Assembly: GCF_937863485.1 (NCBI RefSeq)
Contig: NZ_CALMFY010000076.1
Coordinates: forward strand, 1 to 47,598
DNA: 47,598 nucleotides
Reading direction: 5' to 3'
Source of the DNA: an uncultured Nostoc sp.
Lineage (GTDB): Bacteria > Cyanobacteriota > Cyanobacteriia > Cyanobacteriales > Nostocaceae
In this document: one piece after another, positions 1-9,607 of the stretch
Layout: each line of letters begins with the position of its first letter
Numbering within the stretch: position 1 is the first letter of the stretch
Notes under the pieces: generated by a model
The model's database searches: none
The model's input: the letters and a program-made list of their open reading frames with translations, nothing else
Told to the model about the DNA's origin: nothing
Made by a program: the position numbers and the translations under genes

Positions 1-21
1 TTGATCTTGTTTTTTCTTAAC

Positions 22-105
22 AAGAACTTCCGAGTTATGAACACGAACTTCCGAGTTATTAGCATGAAATTCCGATTTCTGAGCACGAACTATGTCATAA
101 ATATA
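22..105. repeat. 21-bp-period tandem array (about 3.5 units)
   Basis: Units start at 22, 43, 64 and 85. The first two share a core reading gaacttccgagttat and the third is a diverged copy. The period is exactly 21 bp. No convincing gene covers it. Two other arrays with the same period but different sequence lie at 4383 and 41355. Confidence 0.75.
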
Positions 106-110
106 AATTC

Positions 111-139
111 GCGTTGGCGTAGCCCGTCATAGACATAGC
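111..139. repeat. short dispersed Nostocales-type repeat
   Basis: The stretch gcgttggcgtagcccgtc followed by a tagacata core resembles copies at 17454-17487 and 43503-43538. It belongs to the family of short GC-richer repeats scattered between genes in this window. Confidence 0.55.
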
Positions 140-215
140 TTAGTATCTAATGGTACGTCTACGCTTACCCTGAGAACTGGAATATTCTAAACTGGAACTA
201 CGTCGTAAGCACTCG

Positions 216-463
216 ATGATGGCACAAATTACATTTAAGGTTGAAGCATTTTGGAATTCAGACGCAGAAGTTTGGGTAACAACTAGTAATGACGTACCTG
301 GATTGGTAACAGAAGCTTCTACGATTGAGGTTCTAAGGCAAAAGCTGCGAGAAATAATTCCAGAACTGATATTCTCAACAAAATTGTTTCTCCTGACTAT
401 GTGGGTTTTATCACCTTTGAGTTAACCAGCCATCGACAAGAGTTGATTAAGGTGGCTTCATAG
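216..463 (+). pseudogene. HicB-like antitoxin (DUF1902 type), frameshifted
   Basis: The first half (MAQITFKVEAFWNSDAEVWV, then a VPGLVTEA segment) is typical of the small HicB/DUF1902 antitoxin. It runs into a stop at 423. Near 365-372 the frame changes, and the expected family C-terminus (KIVSPDYVGFITFEL, then HRQELIKVA) is readable in another frame up to a stop at 461-463. The intact gene would be about 80 codons. An indel of one or two bases after PELI explains the break. A hicA-like partner follows at once, as in normal hicBA pairs. Family assignment is from recalled homologues; the frameshift is seen directly. Confidence 0.75.
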
Positions 464-474
464 ATGGGTGCGTC

Positions 475-660
475 GTTAATCCTGAGTTAAAAAAGATGCT
501 TTCAGAAGTTGGGTGCTACTTTGAACAGCAAGGCAAAGGAGATCATGAAATTTGGTACAGTCCAATCACAGATCGTCGGTTTGTTATAGACGGAACCATC
601 AAATCACACCATACCGCTAACCGGATTTTGAAACAAGCTGGACTTCCCAAAGCCTTTTAG
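475..660 (+). pseudogene. HicA-like mRNA interferase toxin, start region damaged
   Basis: An open frame reads VNPELKKMLSEVGCYFEQQG then KGDHEIWYSP and ends in LKQAGLPKAF at a stop at 658-660. This is almost a whole HicA toxin, a small double-stranded-RNA-binding-like fold with a conserved His, here in GDHEIW. No ATG, GTG or TTG lies in frame at the expected start; the ATG at 464 and the GTG at 468 are out of frame. The first in-frame ATG is at 496 and would remove the first strand or helix. A one-base indel at the start is the simple explanation. With the broken antitoxin just upstream, loss of toxin activity would be expected. Confidence 0.7.
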
Positions 661-680
661 GGGGGTAAAATTACATATCA

Positions 681-3600
681 ATGTATTGGAAATGGAGCTT
701 TAGACTATTAATTGTATTCTTGGGGCTGTGGCTACTCTTGGATCTGGGTTCCCGCCTGGGAGCAGAGATTTTTTGGTTTCAGGAAGTCGGCTATCTCCAA
801 GTATTTCTGCTAAGGGTGGTGACTCGTGGTATTTTGTGGGTAGTGGTGGCTGGGATAACTGCTGCCTATCTACTGCTAAATCTGGCTTTAGCACAACGGC
901 TAAAATATCCCCAGTCTTTGAAGATTGAGGAAGTCAGGCGTAAGGAAGCAGAACTGGGCAGTGGATTAACAAATTTTCTCAGTCCTGATTATCCAAGACG
1001 CAACCAAACCCGGACACTTGCGCCACAACCCTTTCAATCATTGAGATTGCGCTGGTTATTACCCCTAGCTCTGGTACTGAGCTTGTTGATCGGGTTGATC
1101 CTGGCTCACTATAGTAAAATTGCTCTTTTCTACTGGCATTCTCCAGTTAATAACGCTAGTCTACCCATTCCCGCCCTATTTCGACCAGAGATAATCTGGC
1201 AACTCTTGAGGCAAATTGTCTCTCAAGTCTGGTATCTCGGTTTAATTGTGGGAGTAGCGATCGCAATCTTAATTTATCCCCAATTTTTACTCACTGCGAT
1301 CGCAGTTTTGTTCAGTCCCATTTTTGCCTTCATCCTATTCCAACACTGGTCAAAGGTGCTGCAATATTTCCACCCCACCCTTTTCAACAGCACTGAGCCT
1401 TTATTTGGTCGAGATATCAGCTTTTACATATTTTCCTTACCCTTTTGGGAACTGCTAGAACTCTGGCTGATGGGATTATGTTTGTATGGCTTTGTCGCCG
1501 TTACTCTCACTTATCTCCTGTCAGGGGACAGTTTGAGTCAGGGAATTTTCCCTGGTTTTTCACCCCAGCAGCAGCGTCATTTATCCGGTATGGGTGGCTT
1601 ATTAATGCTGGTAGCAGCTCTGAGTTATTGGCAAAGTCGCTATGAACTGGTGTATTCTACGCGTGGAGTCAGTTATGGTGCTAGCTATACGGATGTGACA
1701 GCCCAGTTGCCAGCTTACACCGTCTTGTGCTTCCTGGCAGTAGCGATCGCCTTTTACCTACTTTGGCGAACGTTTTTCTGGAAACCTAAATCTCAGTATC
1801 GTCCCTTGGTGTTTTACGGGTTAGGGGTTTATCTAGTTCTAGTTGTAGCAGCTGAGGTTGTTCTACCGACTGTGGTGCAATATTTAATTGTCCAACCTAA
1901 TGAGTTGCAACGAGAGCAACCCTACATTCAGCGGACTATCGCCTTAACTCGCCAAGCATTCGATTTAGAAGCGATCGATGCTAGAACCTTCAACCCGCAA
2001 GGAACATTGACTGAAGCTGATATTCAAAAGAATAACTTGACAATTCGCAATATTCGCCTGTGGGATGAGCGACCACTCTTAGAAACCAACCGTCAGTTGC
2101 AACAAATTCGACCCTACTATCGGTTCCCCGATGCCGATATTGACCGCTACATTCTCAAAACCGATGTCAGCCAACCATCAGCCTCCCAAAAGCTACCAGA
2201 ACCAGTTGAACCAGCAGAACGGCAGCAGGTACTGATTGCTGCACGAGAATTAGACTACAGTGCCGTACCACAGGAAGCTCAAACATGGGTTAACCGCCGT
2301 TTAATTTATACCCACGGTTTTGGGTTTACTATTAACCCAGTTAATACAGTTGGGTCAGGTGGGCTTCCAGAATATTTTGTCAAAGATATTAGCGGTGATA
2401 GTAGCGCCCTCACAACTTCCAATCAAGCTATTCGTGACAGTATTCCCATTGGTCAACCCCGGATTTATTACGGCGAAATTACTAATACTTATGTGATGAC
2501 AGGCACAAGAGTTAGAGAGCTAGACTACCCTAGTGGTAGTGATAATGTTTACAACTATTACGATGGTCTGGGTGGCGTTGAAATCGGTTCAGCATGGCGA
2601 CGCTGGCTATTTGCGATGTATTTGAAAGATTGGCAGATGGTGCTGACGCGGGACTTTTTGCCAGATACAAAGGTGCTACTTCGACGAAATGTCAAGCAAA
2701 GAATTGAAGCGATCGCCCCCTTTTTGAAATTTGACAGCGACCCCTATTTAGTAGCTGCTACTGCTAATCAAGATTTCCCAAGTAATCCCAGTTATCTTTA
2801 CTGGATTGTTGATGCCTACACGACGAGCGATCGCTATCCTTACTCAGACACTGGTAACGATGGGATCAATTACATTCGCAATTCTATCAAAGTAGTGATT
2901 GATGCTTATCACGGCAGTGTTAAGTTTTACATTGCCGATCCAAGCGATCCGATTATTGCCACTTGGTCAGCGATATTTCCCAAAATGTTCAAACCGCTCA
3001 GTACAATGCCAGTCAATCTCCGCAGTCATACCCGGTATCCGGTGGACTTTTTCAAACTTCAATCTGAGCGGTTGATGACCTACCACATGACCGACCCCCA
3101 GGTATTTTACAATCGGGAAGACCAGTGGCAAATCCCCAACGAAATCTATGGCAGTGAACCCCGTCCAGTAGAGCCGTACTATTTGATTACTAGTCTACCG
3201 AATGTAACCTTTGTTGGCGCAGCCTCTCGTAGAGAAGAATTTATCCTGCTTCTACCCTATACTCCCAAACAACGGACTAATTTAATCGCTTGGTTAGCGG
3301 CGCGATCGGATGGCAATAACTACGGTAAGCTGGTGCTATATGTCTTTCCTAAGGAACGCCTGGTTTACGGGCCAGAGCAAATCGAGGCGCGGATTAACCA
3401 AGACCCAGTAATTTCCCAGCAAATTTCCCTCTGGAATCGCCAGGGGTCGAGAGCCATTCAAGGCAATCTACTAGTAATTCCCATTGAGCAATCGCTGCTG
3501 TATGTCGAGCCAATCTATCTAGAAGCCAGACAGAACAGTCTGCCAACTTTGGTGCGGGTAGTCGTGGCTTACGAAAACCGGATTGTCATGGCAGAAACAT

Positions 3601-3695
3601 TAGAACAAGCATTGCAGGGAATTTTTAAACCAGAAGTTACACCAGCCCCTGCGATTATCCGTCCAGTAGAGGAAGCAGCCCCGTCAGGTCAGTGA
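681..3695 (+). CDS. UPF0182 family integral membrane protein
   Basis: The 1004-residue product has the UPF0182 (COG1615) architecture. Roughly seven or eight hydrophobic segments fall in the first 400 residues, including one right at the N-terminus. A large hydrophilic domain follows to the end. The family is widespread in cyanobacteria and actinobacteria; its function is unknown. The start at 681 has a GGGGGG run about 14 bases upstream. One odd point: residues about 845-852 (FVGAASRR) are encoded by a 24-base stretch at 3214-3237 that matches the dispersed repeats of this genome, so the protein seems to carry a small in-frame repeat insertion. The acidic, proline-rich C-terminus is usual for the family. 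Confidence 0.9.
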   Translation: MYWKWSFRLLIVFLGLWLLLDLGSRLGAEIFWFQEVGYLQVFLLRVVTRGILWVVVAGITAAYLLLNLALAQRLKYPQSLKIEEVRRKEAELGSGLTNFLSPDYPRRNQTRTLAPQPFQSLRLRWLLPLALVLSLLIGLILAHYSKIALFYWHSPVNNASLPIPALFRPEIIWQLLRQIVSQVWYLGLIVGVAIAILIYPQFLLTAIAVLFSPIFAFILFQHWSKVLQYFHPTLFNSTEPLFGRDISFYIFSLPFWELLELWLMGLCLYGFVAVTLTYLLSGDSLSQGIFPGFSPQQQRHLSGMGGLLMLVAALSYWQSRYELVYSTRGVSYGASYTDVTAQLPAYTVLCFLAVAIAFYLLWRTFFWKPKSQYRPLVFYGLGVYLVLVVAAEVVLPTVVQYLIVQPNELQREQPYIQRTIALTRQAFDLEAIDARTFNPQGTLTEADIQKNNLTIRNIRLWDERPLLETNRQLQQIRPYYRFPDADIDRYILKTDVSQPSASQKLPEPVEPAERQQVLIAARELDYSAVPQEAQTWVNRRLIYTHGFGFTINPVNTVGSGGLPEYFVKDISGDSSALTTSNQAIRDSIPIGQPRIYYGEITNTYVMTGTRVRELDYPSGSDNVYNYYDGLGGVEIGSAWRRWLFAMYLKDWQMVLTRDFLPDTKVLLRRNVKQRIEAIAPFLKFDSDPYLVAATANQDFPSNPSYLYWIVDAYTTSDRYPYSDTGNDGINYIRNSIKVVIDAYHGSVKFYIADPSDPIIATWSAIFPKMFKPLSTMPVNLRSHTRYPVDFFKLQSERLMTYHMTDPQVFYNREDQWQIPNEIYGSEPRPVEPYYLITSLPNVTFVGAASRREEFILLLPYTPKQRTNLIAWLAARSDGNNYGKLVLYVFPKERLVYGPEQIEARINQDPVISQQISLWNRQGSRAIQGNLLVIPIEQSLLYVEPIYLEARQNSLPTLVRVVVAYENRIVMAETLEQALQGIFKPEVTPAPAIIRPVEEAAPSGQ
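3214..3237 (+). repeat. dispersed repeat inserted in frame in the UPF0182 gene
   Basis: The sequence ttggcgcagcctctcgtaga continues with gaag. It closely resembles intergenic repeat copies (for example gttggcgtagtctcttgtag near 6489) and the copy within the gene at 9608. It replaces no frame: the UPF0182 reading frame passes straight through as [11 protein letters not shown]. Confidence 0.6.
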
Positions 3696-3802
3696 TCTAA
3701 ATAATTATTCATTTCACCCAGTTATCGGGTGTAAGACTGTGCCTTGAGATCGCAGTAAGATTATTAAAAATCTATATCATTAAATTTAACCCTCTACCAA
3801 CT

Positions 3803-4280
3803 ATGACCATTACCCCCACACCAGAATGGGATGAATGGTGGGCAGAAGCTGCCAAAAATAGCCAGTAAAATCCATCAGAGCCATTTGAATTATATTGTCA
3901 AGTACCCAGGCAACTGGGCAAAGGATATGGGCGAGAGATCGAGGTGTATCCTCAAGTGTGGCTAGGGATTGCTAACTACGAATACTACGATGATGAACTC
4001 AGCCAAGGCTGCGAGTCTGATCACCCCCTACAATTTGCTGTAGGAACAGCTAAAGATGAATATAGAGGGCGAATAGGAGAAGGATACACGCTTATTTCTG
4101 GTGGCGGCATTCAACGAAAGATGACTTTATTTAAATTCGCAATCGCAAGTGAATATTAGCATCGTTATGCCTCCTGAGTTGTTGGCAACCTTTTCCCGAC
4201 AGGAGATCGAGAAATTCCACCGCAACTACGTTTTTTGGCATAAAAGCAAGTTTTGGGATAGTGTGCTTGTTTTAGGATAG
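3803..4280 (+). pseudogene. AraC-type regulator N-terminal domain, eroded
   Basis: A normal start (MTITPTPEWDEWWAEAAKN) stops after 21 codons at 3866. The following sequence, read across frames, gives PFELYCQVPRQLGKGYGREI, then an IANYEYYDD segment, IGEGYTLISGGGIQRKMT and finally VMPPELLATF. This is the order of motifs in the sensor half of PchR-like AraC regulators of Nostocales, which often control iron and siderophore uptake genes. Several frameshifts and stops break it. The helix-turn-helix C-terminal half is missing, and no TonB receptor gene is nearby. Assignment to AraC/PchR is from recalled family sequence. Confidence 0.6.
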
Positions 4281-4288
4281 ACTAACCT

Positions 4289-4344
4289 GCGATCGCCCTA
4301 CAGCCCTTTGGGCATCCTACGGCAGGCGATGGCTTTGCCATCGC
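4289..4344. repeat. palindromic dispersed repeat with HIP1 site
   Basis: It starts with gcgatcgc. It contains the inverted repeat gcgatggc...gccatcgc at 4327-4344 and a cagccctttgggcatc segment, typical of small intergenic palindromes in Nostocales. Confidence 0.55.
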
Positions 4345-4382
4345 TTTCGTGTTTAATAAAAGCAAATTTGCTAAGTTCCTAT

Positions 4383-4487
4383 ATTGAATTTGGGCAGTCG
4401 TTGATTGAATTTGGACAGTCGTTAATTGAATTAGTACAGTCATTAATTATATTAGTAAAATATTTAATAAATTTATTAATAAAGATA
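4383..4487. repeat. 21-bp-period tandem array, about five units, decaying to AT-rich sequence
   Basis: Units begin at 4383, 4404, 4425, 4446 and 4467. The first two are nearly identical (attgaatttgggcagtcgtt). Later ones drift toward A and T. Read as protein the array gives heptads IEFGQSL, IEFGQSL, IELVQSL, but the surrounding open frame (4308-4520) has no credible start or family, so I treat it as a repeat and not a gene. Confidence 0.75.
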
Positions 4488-4628
4488 ATTTTATTTTTAA
4501 TAAATAAAAAAATATACTGAATAATGCGGGTGTCAATTAACCCTAATTTTATCTATCCTAGTACTGTACAGTCCAGGATATAAGTCAGTTTTTCTCCTGG
4601 CGCATTATTAATAACCGGAGAGTAATTT

Positions 4629-5009
4629 ATGTCACGTCCAAAACGCGGGTCTAAAGTACTTGATAAAGCACAGCGTCGGATTGCGGCTTTGAAATCGATC
4701 AGTACCACCTTAGACTTAGGTAATGGGGTTAGTATTGACTCCTTTGCAGCCGTCATCAAAACAACCCAAGACAAGTTGGAAGCTTATAACTCAAGCCTCT
4801 CCACCGTGGATCTGACTCAGGGAGCTTTAGAACTTGCGGAAAAGTCGCTGATGGAACTAACAGAACATATGTTACTCAGCGTAGCTGCAAAGTATGGCAA
4901 GAATAGCGATGAGTACAAAATGGCAGGGGGCGTTCGTCGAAGCGAGCGCAAGCGTCCAGTGCGTCAGCCCAAAAAAGAGGCTGTTGCTTTAGGGAACTCT
5001 AGAAAATAA
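4629..5009 (+). CDS. conserved hypothetical protein, helical, basic tail
   Basis: The 126-residue soluble protein starts MSRPKRGSKVLDKAQRRIAA and ends in a lysine- and arginine-rich tail (residues about 103-126). The middle (about 25-95) looks mostly helical with no membrane segment, cysteine motif or known catalytic motif. Upstream, ccggagagtaattt gives a GGAG-like ribosome site about 11 bases from the ATG. I do not recognise a named family. The basic tail could suggest nucleic-acid binding, but that is inference. Confidence 0.65.
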   Translation: MSRPKRGSKVLDKAQRRIAALKSISTTLDLGNGVSIDSFAAVIKTTQDKLEAYNSSLSTVDLTQGALELAEKSLMELTEHMLLSVAAKYGKNSDEYKMAGGVRRSERKRPVRQPKKEAVALGNSRK

Positions 5010-5226
5010 ATTATCCAATTTCACGCCCATCAAAACGACTTTCCCTCCCCCTGCTCCCTGCTCTTTGCCAATGGTAAAACTGAACGCAGATTTATAAGCC
5101 TGGTTCAGTACATCAGAGTAACACAAAGAACATCACTAACACTCCATTCTGTTTTGCACTTATTTTTTCAGCAAAAATAAAATAGGAGTCCTATAGTTCA
5201 ACATATGTAATAGACACTAAAAGTTA

Positions 5227-5409
5227 ATGGACATGGTACAAAATAACCAACTAGAGATTCGCCACATTAGTCCTAAAGTAAGACAGTTGATTCAAATGTA
5301 CGCCGATGTTAATAACTGTACGCAGCCTGAGATGTTGGAGCGCATTGTTTTGGAGTGGAACGCCCAACAAAGTGAGAGCGAACGACCATCAGGAGACGAA
5401 GATGAATAG
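5227..5409 (+). CDS. small hypothetical protein, possible ribbon-helix-helix-like
   Basis: The 60-residue protein reads LEIRHISPKVRQLIQMYADV, then a TQPEMLERIVLEW helix and an acidic tail ending GDEDE. A short strand-like start followed by two helices would fit a CopG/ribbon-helix-helix-type DNA-binding protein, but no signature residue settles this. A second ATG lies at 5233-5235. It stands alone with about 220 bases free upstream and convergent with the next gene. Confidence 0.5.
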   Translation: MDMVQNNQLEIRHISPKVRQLIQMYADVNNCTQPEMLERIVLEWNAQQSESERPSGDEDE

Positions 5410-5466
5410 CTTTCTGCTACAATCTTTAGTCCGCTTCTAGCGAGAGGCTTTGATTAATTTGGCTCT

Positions 5467-5940
5467 CTAGTTCAAGAAAAACTTTCTAGAGATTGGATCT
5501 TGTTTGAGGGATTGAATAAAATCCCTCAAAGTCATCATGCTGCCCGTTAAGGTAAACTTAGGAGTACCATTTTGAGCAACGATTCTCACTTCACCGTCTT
5601 TGATCTGAATCTTATTCTTAATGCTGTCCCATAGAGTATCGAAGCTCTGATCATCCTTGCAACCATTGGCTTCAAGGAATCTTTGGCGCACTTCTGTTTT
5701 TAGTGCTAGTGCTTCCGCTGCTTGAGTCCGCGCCTCAAAGTGCTTAATTACATCTTCGTAAGCACTCTCCCTCAGGGTTTTGTTTTCAGCCTGAACTTGC
5801 TCTAACTGAGTTTTTATGGCTTGCAGTTGGGACGCTAAAGCAGTTGATTTATGGTATTCAAGTTTTAAGGCTTGCTTTGCATTGGCTAACAAGGTTTTAT
5901 AATCTAGCTGATCTTGATCTTGATTTTTTTCAGATTGCAT
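5467..5940 (-). CDS. hypothetical coiled-coil protein
   Basis: The 157-residue protein has a glutamine- and leucine-rich coiled coil at about residues 12-90 (ALASQLQAIKTQLEQVQAEN). A short C-terminal domain follows with a strand-like segment (GEVRIVAQNGTPKFTLTGS) and ends in KFFLN. This layout resembles some phage scaffold or minor-structural proteins and also cyanobacterial unknowns; I cannot choose. No membrane segment or signal peptide is visible. Confidence 0.55.
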   Translation of the reverse strand: MQSEKNQDQDQLDYKTLLANAKQALKLEYHKSTALASQLQAIKTQLEQVQAENKTLRESAYEDVIKHFEARTQAAEALALKTEVRQRFLEANGCKDDQSFDTLWDSIKNKIQIKDGEVRIVAQNGTPKFTLTGSMMTLRDFIQSLKQDPISRKFFLN

Positions 5941-6044
5941 TTTTCTCTCTTGATCAACAGATTTTCGGTGATAAACTCTCGTCAGTTATATAATAAAAAC
6001 TGTCGAGAGTTTAGTAAATATTTTCTGTGTTATCTGAGTATTAG

Positions 6045-6347
6045 TTATTTCACCAATAATGGTAATTCAGAGCTAGGATTATCCTTGATACTATTTACAC
6101 AAAAACTAATGTGGGAACGGATAGCTCGCTCATAAACTCCAGTCTGCTGAGTGCGTACCCCCACAGCTTGATATATTAAGTTAACTTCTGGGAATTCAGA
6201 CCAATACATCAAAAAAATATCTTTAGCTGGAGTAATAATTTCATAATTATTCTCTTGTCTTTTCTTTCTGAGTTTACAATTATTTAGTTGTAATTTTTCT
6301 CGGAATAGTTTTTCAAATTCTGGAATGAAATCTGAAGTAATTTTCAT
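6045..6347 (-). CDS. hypothetical protein
   Basis: The 100-residue soluble protein starts MKITSDFIPEFEKLFREKLQ. No family is recognised. The composition is ordinary (mixed charge, IFLMYW hydrophobic patch about residues 43-50), with no signal peptide or membrane segment. It is AT-rich like its surroundings. It lies about 100 bases upstream of the coiled-coil gene on the same strand, so the two may be cotranscribed. It could be a real small gene or a relic. Confidence 0.4.
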   Translation of the reverse strand: MKITSDFIPEFEKLFREKLQLNNCKLRKKRQENNYEIITPAKDIFLMYWSEFPEVNLIYQAVGVRTQQTGVYERAIRSHISFCVNSIKDNPSSELPLLVK

Positions 6348-6775
6348 GGTTGATACACGTTAAAACGTGTTAATAATGCAAAGACTATCTGGTGATATTA
6401 CTAAGTATGACACTTCAGATACCTCTTACAATATAGTGTATCAGTTATCGGGTATTTGAGAAGGGAATTCAGACGCAGGGTAACTCGTTGGCGTAGTCTC
6501 TTGTAGAGTTGAGGCTGTGCGATCGCCGCGACCTGTTGATAAGGATTTTATATAGCACAACTCTGCTATTTATTAACCTATAACTTACCAAAAGTTTGGT
6601 ACAGACCCATTCGCGTAGCGTCTGTCTGCGACACGCTGCGCGAACGTAGAGAAGCGGCTTGCCGTGAGGCATCCCTTGGTATGTTGTCTCAGTGTAGCTA
6701 GTTAGCAAAGACACCCTGGATAATTGCACGGCTAAATCATTATTCAGGGTAGAAGCCCTGCGGGGCATTCAGTAC
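6348..6775. other. intergenic region with two dispersed repeats
   Basis: There is no credible gene. It holds a short repeat at about 6486-6515 (cgttggcgtagtctcttgta) and, at 6613-6656, the exact reverse complement of 44 bases found at 13919-13962. The open frame on the minus strand here is composed largely of this repeat and is rejected. Confidence 0.6.
6613..6656 (-). repeat. 44-bp dispersed palindromic repeat, inverted copy
   Basis: The reverse complement matches 13919-13962 base for base, starting gcttctctacgttcgcgcag. The first part also matches 46434-46469. Confidence 0.8.
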
Positions 6776-7547
6776 CTACAGGCTACAGCCTGCGCCTTCA
6801 AGACCCTCTGCAAAGCTGATTAATTCCAAGTACTCTGGATTTTCTAGGAACTTTTTAGCAGCCAGCAATCCAGCAATGCTCCAAGTTTGATAAATTATGG
6901 CTTCTTTGCCAATCAAACGACCATTGTGGCCATCGTAGTATTCTGGGAATTTATCCTTAAATAAACGCCTTTTGGCAATGGCGATCGCAGCTTGCAACAA
7001 TAAGGCATGGATAGGACTACTAGGACGTTGTTGCCAGCGTCCCATAAAACCAAATAGCGAAAAATCCTGTCCCAGTGCGAAATTGGTACGCGCTCCGGTA
7101 AAAATTGTGGCGTTGGTTGCTCCTAAAGTAGCGATCGCAATCAGTATGCTGATGAACAAGGCTCCCAATTCGCCCCAAAGAGAGCGCAAATAAAAAGGCG
7201 ACTTCCTGCCCGAATCCACGTTTCAAATAATAGTAGGTACCACCAACGTCGGGATAGACAGTCGCCAACTCTGCATAGCACAGCGCTCCCACCAGAGATA
7301 CCACACCACCAATTAGCCAAAAAAGCAGTACAGCAATATCACTACCTGCTTGATTTGCCACTAGAGCCGGGGTTTCAAAAATCCCCGCCCTAATGACAAT
7401 ACCGACAATCAAAGCCACTGCATCCAGTAATGTCAGCGATGGCTTAGGTGCTGCTACTTCAGTTGTTGCTGTCTGCTGAAGCAAACTGTAGTCTTTACGT
7501 CTACTCACATTATTAGTGTTGAGTGGGGACTCTCTGCTTTGTTTCAT
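6776..7547 (-). pseudogene. chimeric relic: APC amino-acid permease fused to GH100 invertase tail
   Basis: Reading from 7547, the product begins like an APC-superfamily transporter (LTLLDAVALIVGIVIRAGIF, then [20 protein letters not shown]). A frameshift near 7180-7220 moves the permease sequence to the frame of a second piece ([20 protein letters not shown], then a [20 protein letters not shown] stretch). At about 6976-6990 this runs without a stop into [20 protein letters not shown] and [19 protein letters not shown]. That is the C-terminal signature of alkaline/neutral invertase (GH100). So a deletion joined part of a permease to the tail of an invertase, and the whole is also frameshifted. 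The joint lies at or beside a GCGATCGC at 6981-6988. It is surely non-functional as either enzyme or transporter. Confidence 0.75.
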
Positions 7548-8729
7548 TTTTCTTTTGCACTGTTTTACCTAATATGTCTATGGTTAAAAATAAAAGTGAC
7601 AATCATCAGTGGTATGTATTCAAACGGTAGGGGGATAAGAAAAAGCCTTAATAATCGCGACCAAGTTGCCACAAAGGCAATTGATATACTTAAAAATAAT
7701 ATGACAGCTAACTACAGAGCAAATTTAAGGACATACTCTTTCCTCGTGACAATATATAGCCCTACTTAATCATTTATGCAGAACACTTAGACAAGTTGGG
7801 AATCTGAACCTTAGACGCTTATAAGGTCTGTGGCAACAACAGCTGGCTAAATCGTAAATTTTATACTTAGTAATCTAATTTAACTTTGTTTGATGCGATC
7901 GCTTGTAGCTTAAAGTTCAGACAATCAGGCTTATCCAGCAATAAGAATATATTATTTATCCGTATAATTATTAATAAAAATTTTATTTAATACAGTATAT
8001 TCCTCACTTGAGAACAAGAGTACTAAATTTTTAAACACTAGCGATGTATAAGTAAATTGATTTTGACTTTCAGCTATTTGCCATGAAATTTAATGAAGAG
8101 GTGGTTACAATTCACGGTGTACAACTTTGATAACTGTCCACAATAGTGTTGCATGTCTCAAGCTCATGGTAATATTATTTTACTATCAGGAGATATTATT
8201 TTATACATCAAGTTACAACCATGCTGAAATAGCTAGTTAGGTGTGCTACCTCCAGAAAACAAAAAATTATTCAATCCACCCAGGAAACCAACAAAAGCGC
8301 CAAAACACAAAGCACGGAGCTTTTGAAAATCTGCTTATATAAGGCACTAAATAGCTAACAAACCCCTTTTTTAGGAATCATGATAGCCAGCTAAGAAGGC
8401 ATAAAAGCCTCTTACAATGGCAAAAAATTAACAAGAATAAATAGAAAAGTTTTGACACAATGTCAATTGTTTTTTGTATATGTAAAAATATCGAAAAACC
8501 CAATTCGTCTTGTCAATAAGACATTAATATTGTGTGTTTTACTTAGATATTTATTCTCTTTGTGCTTAGTCACCTATATATAAAAGTCCTATTTGATTAG
8601 TGAAAACTTAAGCTACCCTCGACCAAATGAGGCAAACCTTAAATTCAACAAATGATTTAGGACTGCTAGATCAATTCTGATTTAGTAACAACTCGATTAT
8701 TAACAACGTAAAAGAGTAACAGGAAAAAT
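7548..8729. other. AT-rich 1.2-kb intergenic region
   Basis: I see no credible gene, RNA gene or mobile element here. The sequence is AT-rich with one HIP1-like gcgatcgc at about 7896. The last 150 bases contain tatataaaagtcctatttga at about 8576, which could hold a -10 element for the exported-protein gene at 8730. Confidence 0.5.
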
Positions 8730-9371
8730 ATGAATATCATTGTTCGTTTATTTGGAGCGATCGCTCTCCAAATATCTGCGTTTACTGCGATGTCTAGTAT
8801 GGCAATGTCTGATACCAAGCCCCTGCCTGTCTATACCCAGGAGGCTCCTGCTGTTTCTCAACGAAAAACAACGCAGAGGATTTGCTCTTTAGATCCCATT
8901 GAGGATTTATTACCTCCACCACAAACCAAAGCTAGTAATTCTTTGCTTTCTTACCTTGCTGAACAAGGTTTTACACAGAATCAAGAGGGTTCCTGGGTCT
9001 GTTATGCGAACGATCCTAAAAAAGAAGGGCGTTACTTTACTCTGTTTAAGGTTAAACAAGTTGATGGCAGGCTTATAGCAAGTTCTTTCCTAGATGAGGG
9101 CAGTCTGATTCAGGGGCAGGAAAATCGTAGCTTGAACTTCTTTATGATGCTGATTGAGCGTCATATGAATACTACTCAAGAGAACCGTCAAGGTATACGT
9201 AGGTATTTAGAAGCCTTCGTTTCCTTAGTAAAGCAAGGGAAGATCAAACCCACACGTCGTGGGTTTCTTTTCGATCAACCAAACCGGGCATTGGTCTTAT
9301 ATCACACACTCTCATCAGGAAATCTCAAAGGTACCGGAATCACGATCAACATTTCTTTACCTAAGAGTTGA
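8730..9371 (+). CDS. hypothetical exported protein
   Basis: The 213-residue protein begins with a signal-peptide-like stretch (residues 1 to about 27: MNIIVRLFGAIALQISAFTA and a small-residue MSSMAMS site). The mature part has two cysteines (ICSLDP near residue 52; WVCYAND near 91) that could form a disulfide in the periplasm. No known domain is recognised. A ggaaaaat stretch precedes the ATG. The gene is followed by another exported-protein gene in the same direction, 236 bases downstream, so a shared envelope role is possible but unproven. Confidence 0.6.
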   Translation: MNIIVRLFGAIALQISAFTAMSSMAMSDTKPLPVYTQEAPAVSQRKTTQRICSLDPIEDLLPPPQTKASNSLLSYLAEQGFTQNQEGSWVCYANDPKKEGRYFTLFKVKQVDGRLIASSFLDEGSLIQGQENRSLNFFMMLIERHMNTTQENRQGIRRYLEAFVSLVKQGKIKPTRRGFLFDQPNRALVLYHTLSSGNLKGTGITINISLPKS

Positions 9372-9607
9372 ACTGGGGAGTGAAATGGGTATAGATGGGG
9401 ATTCAAACCTTACCCAACTCGGAAAAAATTTTCTCCCAATCTCCAATCCCTAGTTACCAAGGATAAGAACGCTGTTCACAGACTCGATGAGTCTGCGGTA
9501 TTGCTGCGACCCGTTGAATTTCCGGAGCTATTAATATCGACTTCTCACGGACTGAAAGAGGGACGTGAACAACCAATGAAATTGCTGTCATTTAGTGGAG
9601 GTGCATC

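Noticed and set aside
22..105. CRISPR array at the start of the window
   Set aside because: The repeats are contiguous with no spacers; they form a simple 21-bp tandem array.
4308..4520. Open frame with IEFGQSL heptads
   Set aside because: The array decays into AT-rich sequence with no domain, and the start lies inside a dispersed palindrome.
8236..8340. Minus-strand glycine-rich peptide (CFGAFVGFLGGLNNFLFSGG) resembling a bacteriocin core
   Set aside because: It has no start codon and no ribosome site, and no processing or export gene is near.
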